Shown piece by piece: positions 25,136-37,334 of a stretch of 64,000 nt of DNA. The notes below the pieces were generated by a model. It saw nothing but the letters and a program-made list of their open reading frames with translations. It had not been told where the DNA came from and did not search any database. How positions within the stretch are numbered: the stretch's first letter is position 1; every line of letters begins with the position of its first letter. Source of the stretch: Gordionus sp. m RMFG-2023 (taxonomy: Eukaryota; Nematomorpha; Gordioida; Chordodea; Parachordodidae); NCBI RefSeq assembly GCF_954871325.1, contig NC_088775.1:92791655-92855654 (forward strand), written 5' to 3'. The position numbers were made by a program, and so were the translations under genes.

Positions 25136-26427
25136 TTAATATAATATAATTTCACCTCTTCATTGGACGATGATTAATATTCATAAATCTATCTAATTGT
25201 TAATTATTATAAATATAAAAGATTTAATGAAATTTTTAGGATGTATTTTACTAATTTATCTTCTATTTACAGTTTTTTTTAATCACAATTGTATCCTGTC
25301 TAGTAATAATTATATAATATTTTTTCTTGAAATTTTAATTATGTCATAATTTGGAGACTTTGATTTGTAAAATTTGATTTTGGGTAAAGTCAGTATGTAT
25401 TGCATTTGATGAGTCATTTTTATTTTTATAATTTTATGTTTTAGTTAAATTGGTGAGTCATTGTTATTTTTATAATTTTATGTTTTAGTTTAATCGCGTT
25501 AAAATTTTATTTTTAGATTTATAAAAGTTAATTATTGTAAAGTCATTATGATGATGGGGTTTAATTATTTATTTGTGATGATTATTGTTTCCCTATAAAA
25601 GGGAAGCGAAATTTGTAAATAATCAATTCATTTCTTTTTTGAATTCATTTTTTTCTGAATTCATTTTTTTTGAATTAATTTTTTTTTAACAACTAATTTT
25701 TTTTCGATTATTATTAAATTATTATAAAATTATATAAATATATTGGATTGAAATAAAATTATTATATTCGGAGTTTTGCTTTTTACCCGGACTTGTACGG
25801 CACAACGTAATAAATTATATTAACTAATGTTATTAAATAATTAAATATATTCTATATATAATATATGACAGGAATTACTCTGAGTTACTAGGAAACTTAG
25901 ACAGTTAACTCAGAATTAATTTATATTTTTAAGATAAAATTAGTTTTATATTTTTAATTCATTATTTTATATATCTATATTATAAAATAGTTCATCATTT
26001 ATTTTATAAAAAGATATTCAATACATTTTATTTTTATTTCATCATAGAATAATATTTATCTTATTTTATCTAAAAATTTATATTTTGTTTTACGTTAATA
26101 TTCTAATTTATATCTTATTTAGGTTATATATTTTAATATATTTTTATATTATTCTAGTAAGTTAATAATAAGGAGATAAAATTATTATATATGATGATAT
26201 TATTATTTTGAAGAAATTGATTTTATCCAGAAATTCGATATCTAACATTTCTATAAGTGTACTGGACTATTTTATAAACATATGATTGTTAAGTCCACAA
26301 AATTTGAAAGCCCTTAAATGGATAAATCTTTTTCAAAGTTAATTCAATTATAATTTCATCTAAAAGCTTTTTAAGTAGTGTTAATTACTTTGTTACAAGT
26401 TGTATGTATTAAAACCTTTTTTGCAAG

Positions 26428-26749
26428 AAAATTGCATTAAAATATAAAAAGGCTATCATTGATTATTCCAAAATTTTTGCCCAACTCCGTAAATTTTCCT
26501 TAACATCGGCTCAAAAAACGACAAATCCCCCACAAGACAAAAATTATAAGCCAATAAACATTGTTTTATCAGGACCCGATAGAAAATTAACTTTCCCCTT
26601 CGTATCACAGCAACCAGTCAAGGGTGGTGGTAAACTTAAAATGGCTAGACAATATTCACAGGAATCACAGTCATCATATGGTACAAAATGCTATTTAAGG
26701 TAATCCAAATTTCCTTTACATATTAATTTTGTATAGGTTCGGGGTTTAG
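26428..26749 (+). CDS. 3' end of an unrecognised protein gene (two exons)
   Basis: A 90-codon open frame follows an acceptor TTTTTTGCAAG and ends in a donor AAG|GTAATC at 26699. A 37-base intron (26700-26736) with GT-AG ends comes next, and the short last exon closes with RFGV and a TAG at 26747-26749. AATAAA lies at 26802-26807. The frame contains KKAIIDYSKIFAQLRKFSL, NIVLSGPDRKLTFPFVSQQP and MARQYSQESQSSYGTKCYLR. It uses ordinary codons in very AT-rich surroundings, which supports real coding. Upstream exons were not found and the family is not recognised. Confidence 0.5.
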
Positions 26750-26807
26750 AATCTTGAAAATGATTATGCTTTCAGTAGATGATTCAGTTCATTTTTAAAC
26801 AAATAAA

Positions 26808-28523
26808 AAAAATTATCTGTTTATTTATACATTTTATTAAATATTCTTACAATATATTTAAACAGTTAATCAACAAATAAAATAATTTATATTAAAAATC
26901 TAACTATTTATATTAAAATTTTGTGAATATTTACATCTTAAAACAAATATAGATCAGATATATATATATATATTTTTAAATGATACTAATACATTCATTT
27001 TTAAAAAGTTTATTTGAAGCACATTATTTAAAATTAACAAATTATTTAGTCACCCTCATAATCAAATCTACTTTTTAGAATTTTACTTTCAAATTTTTTT
27101 AAGTGACCTTACAAATGATTCAAGGAATTTTTCTTAGTTATTTTCTTTTTGAGAACTCAATTATAATAATATTTATTTTTAAAATGTTTTATTTAAAGTT
27201 TTTATATAAATTTATACCTTTGTAATAAATTACTGTAAAGATGAAAATAAGTGGAATTTTCCCAAAAAAATAAACCTGCAAGATGAAAAGGGATGGGGCA
27301 AGGGGGGGGGGGGGGTGATTTAACAATGATTCCTTTGCACATTTATAACAGGTCTGGGAAAAGCTAACCAGGTTCTCTGATAGATAAATAAATATATAAA
27401 ATAAATTGAAACTTTTATTTTAATCACATTTATTATTTTTTTTGGGGGGATGGGGGCAGAATCCTCAGTGAATTTAATTACCTTTCTGGATTTATGTTTC
27501 TAACCTGCATCTTCATGATAATAAAAAAAAATTTGAAAGCAACGCACCCAGATTTACTCCCTAACCCTCAATTTTATTCTTCCCACCCCTGCCACCTCCC
27601 ATATTTTGTACCCCTAAAAAAATATATAGTCAAATTACTCCTAACCATTCTCCTTTCCACCACCTTGTACACTGTATGTTTCTTAGTTGTTTTTTTTTAA
27701 ATTGTAAAAATTAAATTCATGTGAACAAAATTCTTTAAAAAAAAATTTAAATTGATGCTAAAGAAAACAAAACTAAAGATTTATTTTGAAGAGATGATAT
27801 AGGAAACAAAAGAAAAGGATTTATAATCAGGTTCATCTTTTGGAACAATATAACCTAACAAATGAAATGGAATTTTGATGTCTATAGATTCAAATATTCT
27901 TAACTCATTCCTTATCATGAATATAACTATTCAAGATTAATAAACAAATAAGATATATATGCCTTATATTATTATTTATTTAAATTACAATTGCAATATC
28001 GGAAAGGGTAAGTTCCACTCATTTAGTTAAACTACAACTGAGTACAAGGTTTGTTGGTATCCTTGAGAAAAAAAATTGGCATAATTTTATGAAGGGTGGG
28101 CCTTCATAAAATTCACGTTCGCTCATTTTGGGCAGGTCTATGACCAACGTGCTAGATAAGATAAGAAATTGATTTTGAAAAAAAACAGCTGACCTGGTAA
28201 AATGGCGGGAACCCCTAAACACCTTAAAAATATTAAGGAATGTCAATCTTAGAGTTAAACCATAATTCTAAGGACAAATTAGATTTTTTTCCTAATTTTT
28301 TTTATACTTTCTAACATTTTTTCTTCATTCATTCATCCTCGAATATTCCAGAAATGAAATTGATCTAGAAGATAATTAATAAATCATTATCTTGTCTCAT
28401 ATTTCGAAAAGTGACCATAACCACCTCTATAAAGTGAGCTCCTGCCCTGATTTGTGGCGTTTGCTTTGCTAGAAATTCCCCTTTAGGAGCAATTATCAGG
28501 AAGCCTATTAATTTGATAAAAGA
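26808..28523. other. Gene-free AT-rich region
   Basis: Contains a run of 15-16 G near 27302-27316 and a TGGGGGCAG-type G-rich patch near 27445. A minus-strand frame near 28019-28246 overlaps CAGCTGACCTGGTAAAATGG, which resembles a degenerate arm of MITE family A. No gene is supported. Confidence 0.4.
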
Positions 28524-30393
28524 TACCCAATATCCCGGCTTGGTCCATTTTTGGGTCCTGTTCAGATTTTCGAAATAATATCGGGGTTGGTTCGCGCCTT
28601 CAGTTTTCTTGTAAATTATATAGTATAAATAAAGGATTCCATGTTTTTTGGGGAAAAAAATATGTCTACATAATTTTCATCTCGAATCCCAAAGACGATG
28701 CGTTCATTAAAAGTGCATACATCAATGAAAAAACAGCTGGGGACGCCATTTTGGATACCCATATCAATTTAAAAAATTTTTAATCGAGAAACCAATTTAT
28801 TTACTATGCCATCGATAAATGAGGAAGCAAGTTATCAATTTAAATGGTTAGTCTTTAAGCATGAAGATAATTTACTAATATGGGTTGCCAAAATGGCGGG
28901 TCCAGCTGATTCGTATTCAACCGACGCTTTCAAACGCATTATTATTGAATGCATCGTCAGTTTAGGTATTATGTCATTGCTTCGAAACATAAATTTATGT
29001 GGCTTTTTTTTTAATTAAAAAGAAAAATTTCTTCCCTTCATTCTTTTTGTTTTTCTATTTTATTATATATTATATTTTATTGCATTTTTTTTAAAAAAAT
29101 CTATATTTGTCGTAAAAATAATTTTTGAAATTAATGAATTTTTCGTGCTTGGCATGCCAATTAAAAGCATTTATATCCGAATTTCATCTTTATAACCTTC
29201 CTCGAGAAATGAACGAACTTTATAGATTTTTTTATTTTTTAAAAAGAAATCAATAATAAAAAAAAATGATTATTTTTTAAAAGTTATTAGATAAGATTTT
29301 GATCATTCATTCCATTTCTTTCTTTCCTTGAGGATGGTTCCACCGAAGTAGAGTCAGGCATTGGGTATATATATATATAAAGGAGTCAAAAGGTCAAGGA
29401 ATAGAAGAAAAAAAATTTTTAAACCCTTTTTTAACCTTATTTTAATTATATGTGAATAATTTTTTATTACCTCCTCCCTGAAGAAAACCCTTAAGATACG
29501 TCAGATATCTAAAATCATTCTTCCTAACCGGGTCAAGTACTTGATATCCGACCCGAACCGATTAACGGAATCTACTAATCTATGCCGGAAAAATTATTTA
29601 TTTTTTTTAAAAAAAACAAAAATTTATTATTAATTTTTAAGAAATATTTTTTTTATATTATAAAATAAAATCGATTTAAGAAAAAATTTAAAAAAATTAT
29701 CACGACATTTAATTATATAAAATTAAATATTTTTGAATATACAAAAAATAAAATGGAGGAGGGGGGAGGGTGCGATTAGCATGGCGAAAAAAAGATAACA
29801 GGTGTTTCCGGCGAGATTAGGAAAAGGAATTTGCTTCAGATTTAATTTTTGCTACGTGGAAAGGTCACATTCGCGGGATCTTTATATTCGTAGAAGAATA
29901 CGTGAAATTGAATGTAAATTTGTTAGCTTTTTATTGTATGAGACCGAGGCTAAATATAACGGATTTTATAAAAGGTCCTTATGGTCTTAGAGTCTTCTAT
30001 ATGTGTAATGATTTTTAAAAAATCAGTTTTTTTTATAATTAACAAAAACGGGGGTAGGTTAGTCGAAACGCAAACCGGGGTACTTTGAATCATTTCCCAT
30101 TATTAAAATTTTTACGCCAATTTGATTGTATCAGTAATTTTATTTTAATTTTAAGGCTATAGATTATCAAACAAAAATTTGCTACGAGGGGGAAATGATT
30201 TTATCTTTAAAATCCTTTATTTTATAATTATATGAAAATTATGTGGATATATTTTTTTTTCCCCAAAAAAACATGGAATCCTTTATTTATACTTATATAA
30301 TTTACAAGAAAACTGAAGGCGCGAACCAACCCCGTATTATTTCGAAAATCTGAACAGGACCCAAAAATGGACCAAGCTAGGATATTGGGGTAC
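28524..30393. mobile_element. Element with about 150-base terminal inverted repeats
   Basis: Left arm 28524-28681 and right arm about 30232-30393 are inverted copies about 95% alike. They share GCTTGGTCCATTTTTGGGTC, GGTTGGTTCGCGCCTTCAG and AAAGGATTCCATG. The 1.55-kb interior holds a full MITE family A copy and AT-rich filler. A 62-codon frame at 29802-29990 (GKGICFRFNFCYVERSHSRD...) is the only coding-like piece and is not recognised. It may be a non-autonomous transposon or two inverted copies of one repeat. Confidence 0.55.
28690..28990. mobile_element. MITE family A copy 3
   Basis: Full palindromic copy running from GACGATGCGTTCATTAAAAG through CAGCTGGGGACGCCATTTTG to the opposite arm, CCAAAATGGCGGGTCCAGCTG without the first base, and GCATCGTCAGTTTAGGTATT. 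It is nested in the longer inverted-repeat element at 28524-30393. Confidence 0.85.
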
Positions 30394-30410
30394 ACGGGTC
30401 TGGCCATATT

Positions 30411-30736
30411 TTAATTTTTATAAGATATACCCGGGCCGGACCGGACTTCTTAAAAAATATCCGGGCCGGGCCGTATATTTTAAAACCAAATATTTGAATA
30501 TCGCCCCTTATTAGCTAGAAAAAATCAAAAATAAATATAATATTTATTTTTTTTAAAAAAATCGTTTCTGATATTTTTTAATTGTATATAAATACAAGAG
30601 ACCTGCATAGGTACTATTCGCACGGTTCGGCCCGGATTTTTTCAAATATATATTAACATTTATTTTTGTATTTTATAGCTAACAATGACGATTTCAAATA
30701 TTTGGTTTTAAATATACGGCCCCTGCACGGTCTCTG
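30411..30736. mobile_element. MITE family C copies (GC-rich ends)
   Basis: Two overlapping or nested copies of a short element with GC-rich ends (CCGGGCCGGACC, GGGCCGGGCCGTATATTTT) around an AAACCAAATATTTGAA core. The second copy, about 30595-30736, has inverted ends CAAGAGACCTGCA and TGCACGGTCTCTG. The same family lies at 59553-59738, with partial copies near 12243 and 38343. Confidence 0.6.
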
Positions 30737-33636
30737 ATAAGTACCCTATAAAAGTTTGACTAAATATATAATTTTACACTGAGATTATTTGAATTAAAAC
30801 TATAAACATTTAAGGATATCATACAATTATCTTTATCACCTCACCACTACGATAATGTACGCTAAATTTGGTTATATCAGTTTAATTATTTAATAATTAA
30901 AAAAAAAATTTATAAATTAAAAGATTAAAAAACTTTAAAATAATAATTTTAAAATGAAAATTTTTTAAAAATTTTTGCGTGAGAATTATAAAATTAATAT
31001 ATGTTAGGGCGACAAAATGTTCTTTTTTCAACTTTAAATCATTTTTTGCCATTATTTGGAGTAAAAACCCATATAATAAATATTACAAAATAAAATCTTT
31101 AGTGAGATAAAATATTTTTTTGTAACGCATTCATCATCGTGTGTCATCATAATTTATCTTATATTGTAAAATGAATAAATAGCTTAAAAATTTCTCCTAA
31201 AAAAAAAATAAAGTCTCACTTTACCCCCTGTTTCGTTTTGCCCCTTGGTATCCCCTATATTATGTATAGCAATAACTTTGCATATATGTTATAAATTTAT
31301 TAAATCAATAAAAAAAAACTATTATAATTTTATTTTGTTGGATTTTGAGGTAAATTGATGATTTGTTTAGAAAGGAGAACAAAGTTTTAGATGGATAGAT
31401 GGAAAAAAATAATTACGAAAAAAAAAGATGGTGGATAAAAAAAAATCGATATTTAGCGCTTTAACCTTCTTTTTCTACGAGCGAAAGATTCTACGTAAAA
31501 TAATTATGGACATAATCTTGGTAGGGATTCTTCCTTCCTTCCTTCCTTCCTTCCTTCCTTCCTTCCTTCCTTCCTTCCTTCCTTCCTTCCTTCCTTCCTT
31601 CCTTCCTTCCTTCCTTCCTTCCTTCTCTACAGGTCTCTGATTTAAACTAACGAATATTGGTTTAGGTTCAGAAGTTTTCTTATTTTGGCCTGTGTGACCT
31701 AAATATATTAATTTATTTTATTTTTTTAAGAAAAAGAAAAATTTCAATAAATTTATAAAATTTGTGAAACACATGGCCAAAATCTTCCATCCCCATTTTT
31801 GATTAACTTGAGATTTAGCTATCCATCCAAACCTATGTGCCATCTGTGTCCAAAAATCATCCAGGCTTGCGTTATACTTTTTTTCTGGATAACATATTGA
31901 ATTATCAGTTTTTAAAAAATCGGCTCAAATCGAACCCTTTAACCGGTTCGACCCGGCCCGAAATCGCTAATATATCAGGGCCAACAACATCCCAAGTCTC
32001 ATAGAGGTTGTTCCACGGTATCGAATTTAATTCTTTATTTTCTTCCGAGAATATAAATTTGAGAGAAAAAAAAAATAATCTTAAAAAATATTATTTTTTA
32101 AAATTTTTTTTTATAAGGCTATGTATGCGCGGCCTAAATATTAAAAAATATAAAATTAATTTAAAAAAATAAATAAAGAAAAGAAAAGAAAGAAAGAAAG
32201 AAAGAAAATTTTCAAGATAAAAATAAAATTGTTTATTTATTTAAAACATTTGTTTTTTTTTTGTTTTTTTGAATTTACAAAAAAAATTCCGGCAATTATT
32301 AAGATTCAAATCTTGTTCAGGGATCTTCACTACACCGCATTCCATTCACATTTAGCACTAATTTCCGCTAAATGAATTCTGGGTCAGGTGTTAAAGTTTG
32401 AGTGGTTGACAAACTAGTTTTACGGATAAGGTTAGGTTCCGCCTCACGCTTCTGGTTCTGAGATTTGAATTCGTAGATTCAAATATTAGGGATTTGAGGA
32501 TAAAAGTTAATCTTAACCCATTAAATAGTCGAGATTTTTCTAGTGGATAAAGATGCTCAATTTTTTTTTTTCCAAATTATATTGATTAATGCTCAAATAC
32601 GATATTCTAAAAAAAAAAATCAGCCGAAAAAAAATAATCCTAAATAGAAAATCTAGCCTGATGCATATCTGCACAGTTAACCATTAAGAGGTTAATAAAG
32701 TCCCCCCCCCCCGCCAAGGCCACACTAGCAGCATCAACAAAATTGAGCTTAACAGAAGCTATAGGTTATTTTTTTTTTGGTTTAATTATTTTTTCCTGGA
32801 ATTCGGAAAATTAATTTTTTTTTAAAAAAATGTAGGTTTCTTGCTCTAAATATTTTTTTTTTTTAAAAAATGGCTGTTCCATTTCCTGTTTCTAAATATT
32901 TATTTATTTTTAAAAAAATGGCTATTCCATTTCCTGTTCCTAAATATTTTTATGGTTCCTATTTCGTTTTTTCTTGATATCTTGATTTCTTTTACGAGGG
33001 TTCTATTATAGAAGTTAGAAATAGAACAATGATAAACTATCCTCCTTTTAAAGTAACCTTTTCCTTCCCACCTATCACCCTATTTTTATTCCAGCTGAAA
33101 AGTTTAGCTACGACCGCTTGGCATTTTTTTTTTAAAATAATTTTTTAGACAAAAATATTAGGGATTTATATGCAAAATCGTATGATGATAATAAATTATT
33201 ATTACATTAACAAACGTAATCAAAATGGCGAACAGCTGACTTCCACTAGCGTTTCTAATATTTCGTAAAATTGGACAAACTCTATCTATACGGATCGAAA
33301 GATGATTTATATTTATTTTTAATAAAAAAAATATATTACTTTTGTATTTGTAAGTTTTCTTCAAATGCTTTCTTTGATATTTTGACTTGATTTGAAATAT
33401 GGTTTAAAACTTTGTCGATTCAAATAAAATTTTAAAAAAAGCAGACGATAACTATTGTTAAATTCGTAACCAACTATTGGTTAGAGAGAAAATGTAAAAA
33501 TTCCTGGCAAAAAAAGATGAGGATGTGAGTTTTCAAGTTTTTTATAATATAATTAAGAGTTCTTCTTTACAATCGAATATGTAGTAATATATTTTAAATG
33601 GTCTTTTATTTATAATTTGATATTATCTGTTTTTAT
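30737..33636. other. Gene-free region with homopolymers and a microsatellite
   Basis: AT-rich. It holds the (CCTT)n array at 31530-31625, a run of C at 32701-32711, a short (AAAG)n stretch near 32183-32206, and an AAAATGGCGAACAGCTGAC arm remnant of MITE family A near 33222. No gene recognised. Confidence 0.45.
31530..31625. repeat. (CCTT)n tetranucleotide microsatellite
   Basis: About 24 uninterrupted CCTT units. The FLPS-repeat frame across it is an artefact. Confidence 0.97.
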
Positions 33637-33905
33637 TCTCTTCTCTTCTCTTCTCTTCTCTTCTCTTCTCTTCTCTTCTCTTCTCTTCTCTTCTCTTCTC
33701 TTCTCTTCTCTCTCTTCTCTTCTCTTCTCTTCTCTTCTCTTCTCTTCTCTTCTCTTCTCTTCTCTTCTCTTCTCTTCTCTTCTCTTCTCTTCTTCTTCTC
33801 TTCTCTTCTCTTCTCTTCTTCTTCTCTTCTCTTCTCTTCTCTTCTATTCTCTTCTCTTCTCTTCTCTTCTCTTCTCTTCTCTTCTCTTCTCTTCTCTTCT
33901 CTTCT
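33637..33905. repeat. (CTCTT)n pentanucleotide microsatellite, long
   Basis: About 53 units of the same pentamer as at 1871-2024, with a few interruptions (CTCTCTT, TTCTTCTTC, CTATT). The Leu/Ser/Phe open frame is an artefact of the array. Confidence 0.97.
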
Positions 33906-34439
33906 ATAATTTTTTTACTTTCAAAATTATGTTATATTTCCAAATTCTGAGCTAATTCTTACAAGAATAATTAATTATATTTTAAATTTTTTTATTGATT
34001 AAATACTTTCTTTTAATATATATATATATATATTTTTTTATCAGTTTTCAAAAAAAAAGCAGACGTAAAAAATAATATTAGCCACAAACAAGATTTTCAT
34101 TTTTCGTTAATTTGTTCGTATAAAATAAAATTTAGGGGTGGTTGAACCGTTATAACCGCTCAGTTCCACTCCGCTAAATTTTAAACGGTTTTTACCCGTT
34201 TGTTCTCATGAATTCATATTGGCTTCCATTTTTTTTTAAAATTAATCACGTGGTTTATTTTTTTTTTAATTGGCCCAATAATAATTTTAAAAAAATTAAA
34301 TTTCTTTAATTAAGGCCGTGTCCTAAATCAAAAAAATAATTTCGCAAAAGTTTTGCGAAATGCACAACTTTAGCGAGTTTTGCGAGATACGAAACATGTC
34401 CAGAATCATACATTTATTTTCAATTTTAAATTGTTTGAT

Positions 34440-35677
34440 ATGCATGATATACTATTTCTCTATTTTATATTATTTGAAGATACGACTGAGTCTAGAAGAA
34501 GGCATAGATTTTTAGAAGGACGGTATATATGATATGATTTATATTATATGTATTAATTCTAGAGATCAAGGAATTTTTAGAACATTTGATAGTATTCCTT
34601 CATATCCTGACAAATTTCGTCAGATGTTCCATATGCATGTGGAAACATTTAATTACATTCTTACAAAATTGGAATCTATAGACACCACTATAGTTATACA
34701 TAAAAATTCTATCAGTATGAAGCATAGACTATATATAACACTCATGTATGATGATTATTTTTTTATATAATATCTATATATTTATAGATATTTGACAACT
34801 GGTATGAGCTTTAGAAAAATAGCTTTATATGCTAAGATTGGCAAAACATCAGTAAGTACAATAGTTACATCAACTTGTAGATTAATATGGATTGGTCTTC
34901 AACCCAAGCATCTCTGTTTACCAACAGTTGAACAGATGCTTGAAATTTCAGCAGAATATTTCAGGAAATCAGGTTTTCCTCATATAATAGGATCTATTGA
35001 TGGAAAACATGTTAAAATAAAACAACCTAAAAAAAGTGGTTCCACATTTTATAATTATAAAAAATACAACTCCATTGTCATTCAAGGTATTTCAGATGAT
35101 AAAGCTAGGTAATTATATATTTTCTAAATTTTAATTCTTTTCTAGATTCATGTTGATTGAAGTTGGCTTTCCTGGGTCTATCTCAGATAGAAGTATCTTT
35201 TCAAAGAGCCTATTTTATGAAGGAATGATCAATAAAATCATCAAGATACCCAATCCAAATTTTTTACCATCTACAGATATTAGAGCACCTTATGTATTTG
35301 TAGGTGATGATGCTTATCCCCTATTGGATTTTATTATGAAACCCTACAAAACTAATTTGAATGATAATAAATCAACTTTCAATACTAAATTATCAAAAGC
35401 CAGAGTATCAATAGAGAGATGCTTTGGCATCATGAGTGCCAAATTCAGACATCTTTACAAACCTTCAGAAACAAATATTACAAACACTATACAAATAGTT
35501 AAGGCTGACTGCCTTTTGCATAATATTATAATAGATCTTGATGGAAATCATAGCACAGATATAAATCATGAACAATACCCAATACTCAATTTTACCCAAT
35601 CTCAGTTCCAGCGATGGACTGAAAGCTCTAATAATATTAGAGAAACTTTTAATTTATTTGTAAATAATTATATGTAA
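34440..35677 (+). CDS. Harbinger DDE transposase (HARBI1-like nuclease), 4 exons
   Basis: Nuclease that cuts and joins the transposon, acting in the nucleus with the Myb-like partner. Exons 34440-34522, 34563-34745, 34788-35108 and 35146-35677 total 1119 bases, so 372 residues, close to the roughly 350 of HARBI1. The three introns are only 40, 42 and 37 bases, all GT-AG and phase-consistent. The DDE_4 triad is present: Asp160 in GSIDGKHV, Asp210 in FPGSISDRSIF and Glu286 in ARVSIERCFG. The GDDAYPLLDF patch (canonical GDSGYPL) lies between. The N-terminal half has the usual FRTFDSIP...FRQMFHM..ETFNYIL and TTGMSFRKIA helix-turn-helix region. The ATG at 34440 is the only in-frame start I found for exon 1. 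All key residues are intact, so it could be active. Confidence 0.9.
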
Positions 35678-35995
35678 AATTTTTGTACACATTAATTTTT
35701 GATTCCCATAATCTTATATTTCTTAATTCCCATAACCTTATATCTCTTATGAATGTTTTCATTTGTCAAAGTTATATAATTTATTTATAAATATTCAATA
35801 AAAAGTGCAAATAAAAGTGTTGTTTTGATTACATTATATAAGTAAGTTATTTCTAATTAATTTAATGAGTAAGACAAATGACTAAATTTCAATAATTTTT
35901 ATTATAAATAAATATACAAAATATGTTTAACATATTATGGTATTAAAAATTAAGATATAAAAATGTATAAATTAATTAAAAAAATACAGTATAAA

Positions 35996-37052
35996 CTAAA
36001 CTAACATTGTTGTTATAAATTTTAATTTAAAATCAAAAATTTCTTTATCAGTCATAATATTAAATTGAGCTTGATATGATTTGAAAAAACCCATAATATT
36101 ATGGGGATCATCTCCTTGGGATGTATGTTTGGCAGCAAAACCTATTTTAAAAATTAATAATTATTAAATATATAAATGTACCCCTAAATATCTCCATTTT
36201 TTCATCTTCATACTTCTTAGATTTTTTAGCTTTAGATTTAGGAGTATCTAAATTCTTCCTCTTTGAGCTACATGGATTAATATTTTCTTTATTAAAAGAA
36301 TTGTCTAACTATAATTAAATTAATAATATATACATAAAATTAATTTAACCTCTAAAATTTCTTTCTCATATATATCAGTAGGATTAACAATATCAGTTAA
36401 AAGATCATGTGTATTTAACTCGTAATCCTAATATATAGTTCATTATATACATTTCATGTTATAATACCTGTGATGATGTTTGTACATTCACCACATCTTG
36501 GATATTTTGTTCATAATCCTAAAATATTGTTATTATATAATTATAATTTCATGTTATAATACCTGTGATGATGTTTGTACATTCACCACATCTTGGATAT
36601 TTTGTTCATAATCCTAAAATATTGTTATTATATAATTATAATTTCATTTTATAATACATGTGAAGATATTTGATCCAAACTAAAACTTGCCTCTGCATTC
36701 TTACAAATATCTTCCACATTATCTTTTAGCCAAAAATAATCTTCTATAAATTTCAAGTGCCTACTGCTTATCATAGCAGCACCAGAACCTATATAAAATT
36801 AAATTATAATATATTTAATAATATCATACCTGATTTTTTTGAAAGGGAATAAAATTTATTAAATTTTGACTTTATAGCTGTGAACTTTTTTTTTATTTGC
36901 TCATAGTTTAATTCATATATCTTCCCTATCTCTTCCCATTTTATTTTACTTGCTGCAGTGTCCCTATATTTGAGGTCGCTATTACACCAAAGAAATCTAT
37001 GAGGCCTTATTTTTTCCATCAAATTAGATTCATTCGCCATCTTTTCGCACAA
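35996..37052 (-). CDS. Harbinger Myb/SANT-like DNA-binding partner, 7 exons
   Basis: Second protein of PIF/Harbinger elements, which binds the subterminal DNA and helps bring the transposase to the nucleus. Minus-strand exons: 36830-37052, 36658-36788, 36563-36613, 36468-36518, 36350-36427, 36182-36308, 35996-36141. The total is 807 bases, so 268 residues, all in phase. Exon 1 carries the MADF/SANT-like trihelix: LWCNSDLKYRDTAASKIKWE, then IGKIYELNYEQIKKKFTAIK. Exons 3 and 4 are identical 51-base exons (DYEQNIQDVVNVQTSSQ), products of a 95-base tandem duplication. A basic KRKNLDTPKSKAKKSKK-like stretch in exon 6 may be a nuclear signal. An internal Met at 37040 is an alternative start. Confidence 0.83.
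36461..36650. repeat. 95-base tandem duplication of an exon plus its intron
   Basis: Two identical units, 36461-36555 and 36556-36650, with a third, diverged partial unit beyond. Each unit contains one 51-base exon and the adjoining 44-base intron of the Myb-like gene. The splice sites are duplicated exactly, so the frame is preserved and the protein gains 17 residues. Confidence 0.92.
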
Positions 37053-37334
37053 ATTACAAAAGTTTAAAGAAAAAAAGATTAAAGTTTTACGAATCGTAAA
37101 ATTTGTAAGAATCGTGTAATATGCGCAAAATCGAAAAAATCATTTAGGCCAACATTTTAATTTTCCGTTTAAAATGGCTTATATTTTTTTTTCGTTAAAC
37201 TCGCGCAAATTGCGCGAGATTATTTTTATGCAATTTTTGATATTTAGGACATAGCCTAACATGAATGTTAAGAAATTATAAATTATATTTCAAATATTTT
37301 AAAATTGTGGTAATATGATGCATAGAATAATATT

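Larger units (their letters stand above)
20268..26427. other. Gene-poor region with possible stray exons
   Basis: Upstream of the calcineurin B start codon. A possible exon is at 21173-21302 on the plus strand (separate entry). A 97-codon minus-strand frame at 22808-23101 has no recognisable family. An inverted-repeat element occupies about 24290-25135. A TATAAAAGG word at 25592-25600 is followed about 160 bases later by AATAAA. Everything else is AT-rich sequence in which I see no feature. Confidence 0.4.
34314..37256. mobile_element. PIF/Harbinger transposon, apparently complete and intact
   Basis: Flanked by the 3-base duplication TAA at 34311-34313 and 37257-37259, as expected for PIF/Harbinger (TWA targets). 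Terminal inverted repeats are GGCCGTGTCCTAAATC... and, read inward from the right, GGCTATGTCCTAAATATC.... Just inside lie perfect palindromes: TTTCGCAAAAGTTTTGCGAA-type on the left and CTCGCGCAAATTGCGCGAG on the right. It carries two convergent genes with no stop or frameshift after splicing: a transposase on plus and a Myb/SANT-like protein on minus. That pair is the known two-protein machinery of this superfamily. Confidence 0.93.

Noticed and set aside
25342-25806. Possible solo LTR: TATAAAAGG followed by AATAAA and a GC-richer end
   Set aside because: No matching TG...CA borders, no target duplication and no second copy in the window. The two short tandem blocks inside are better explained as local duplication.
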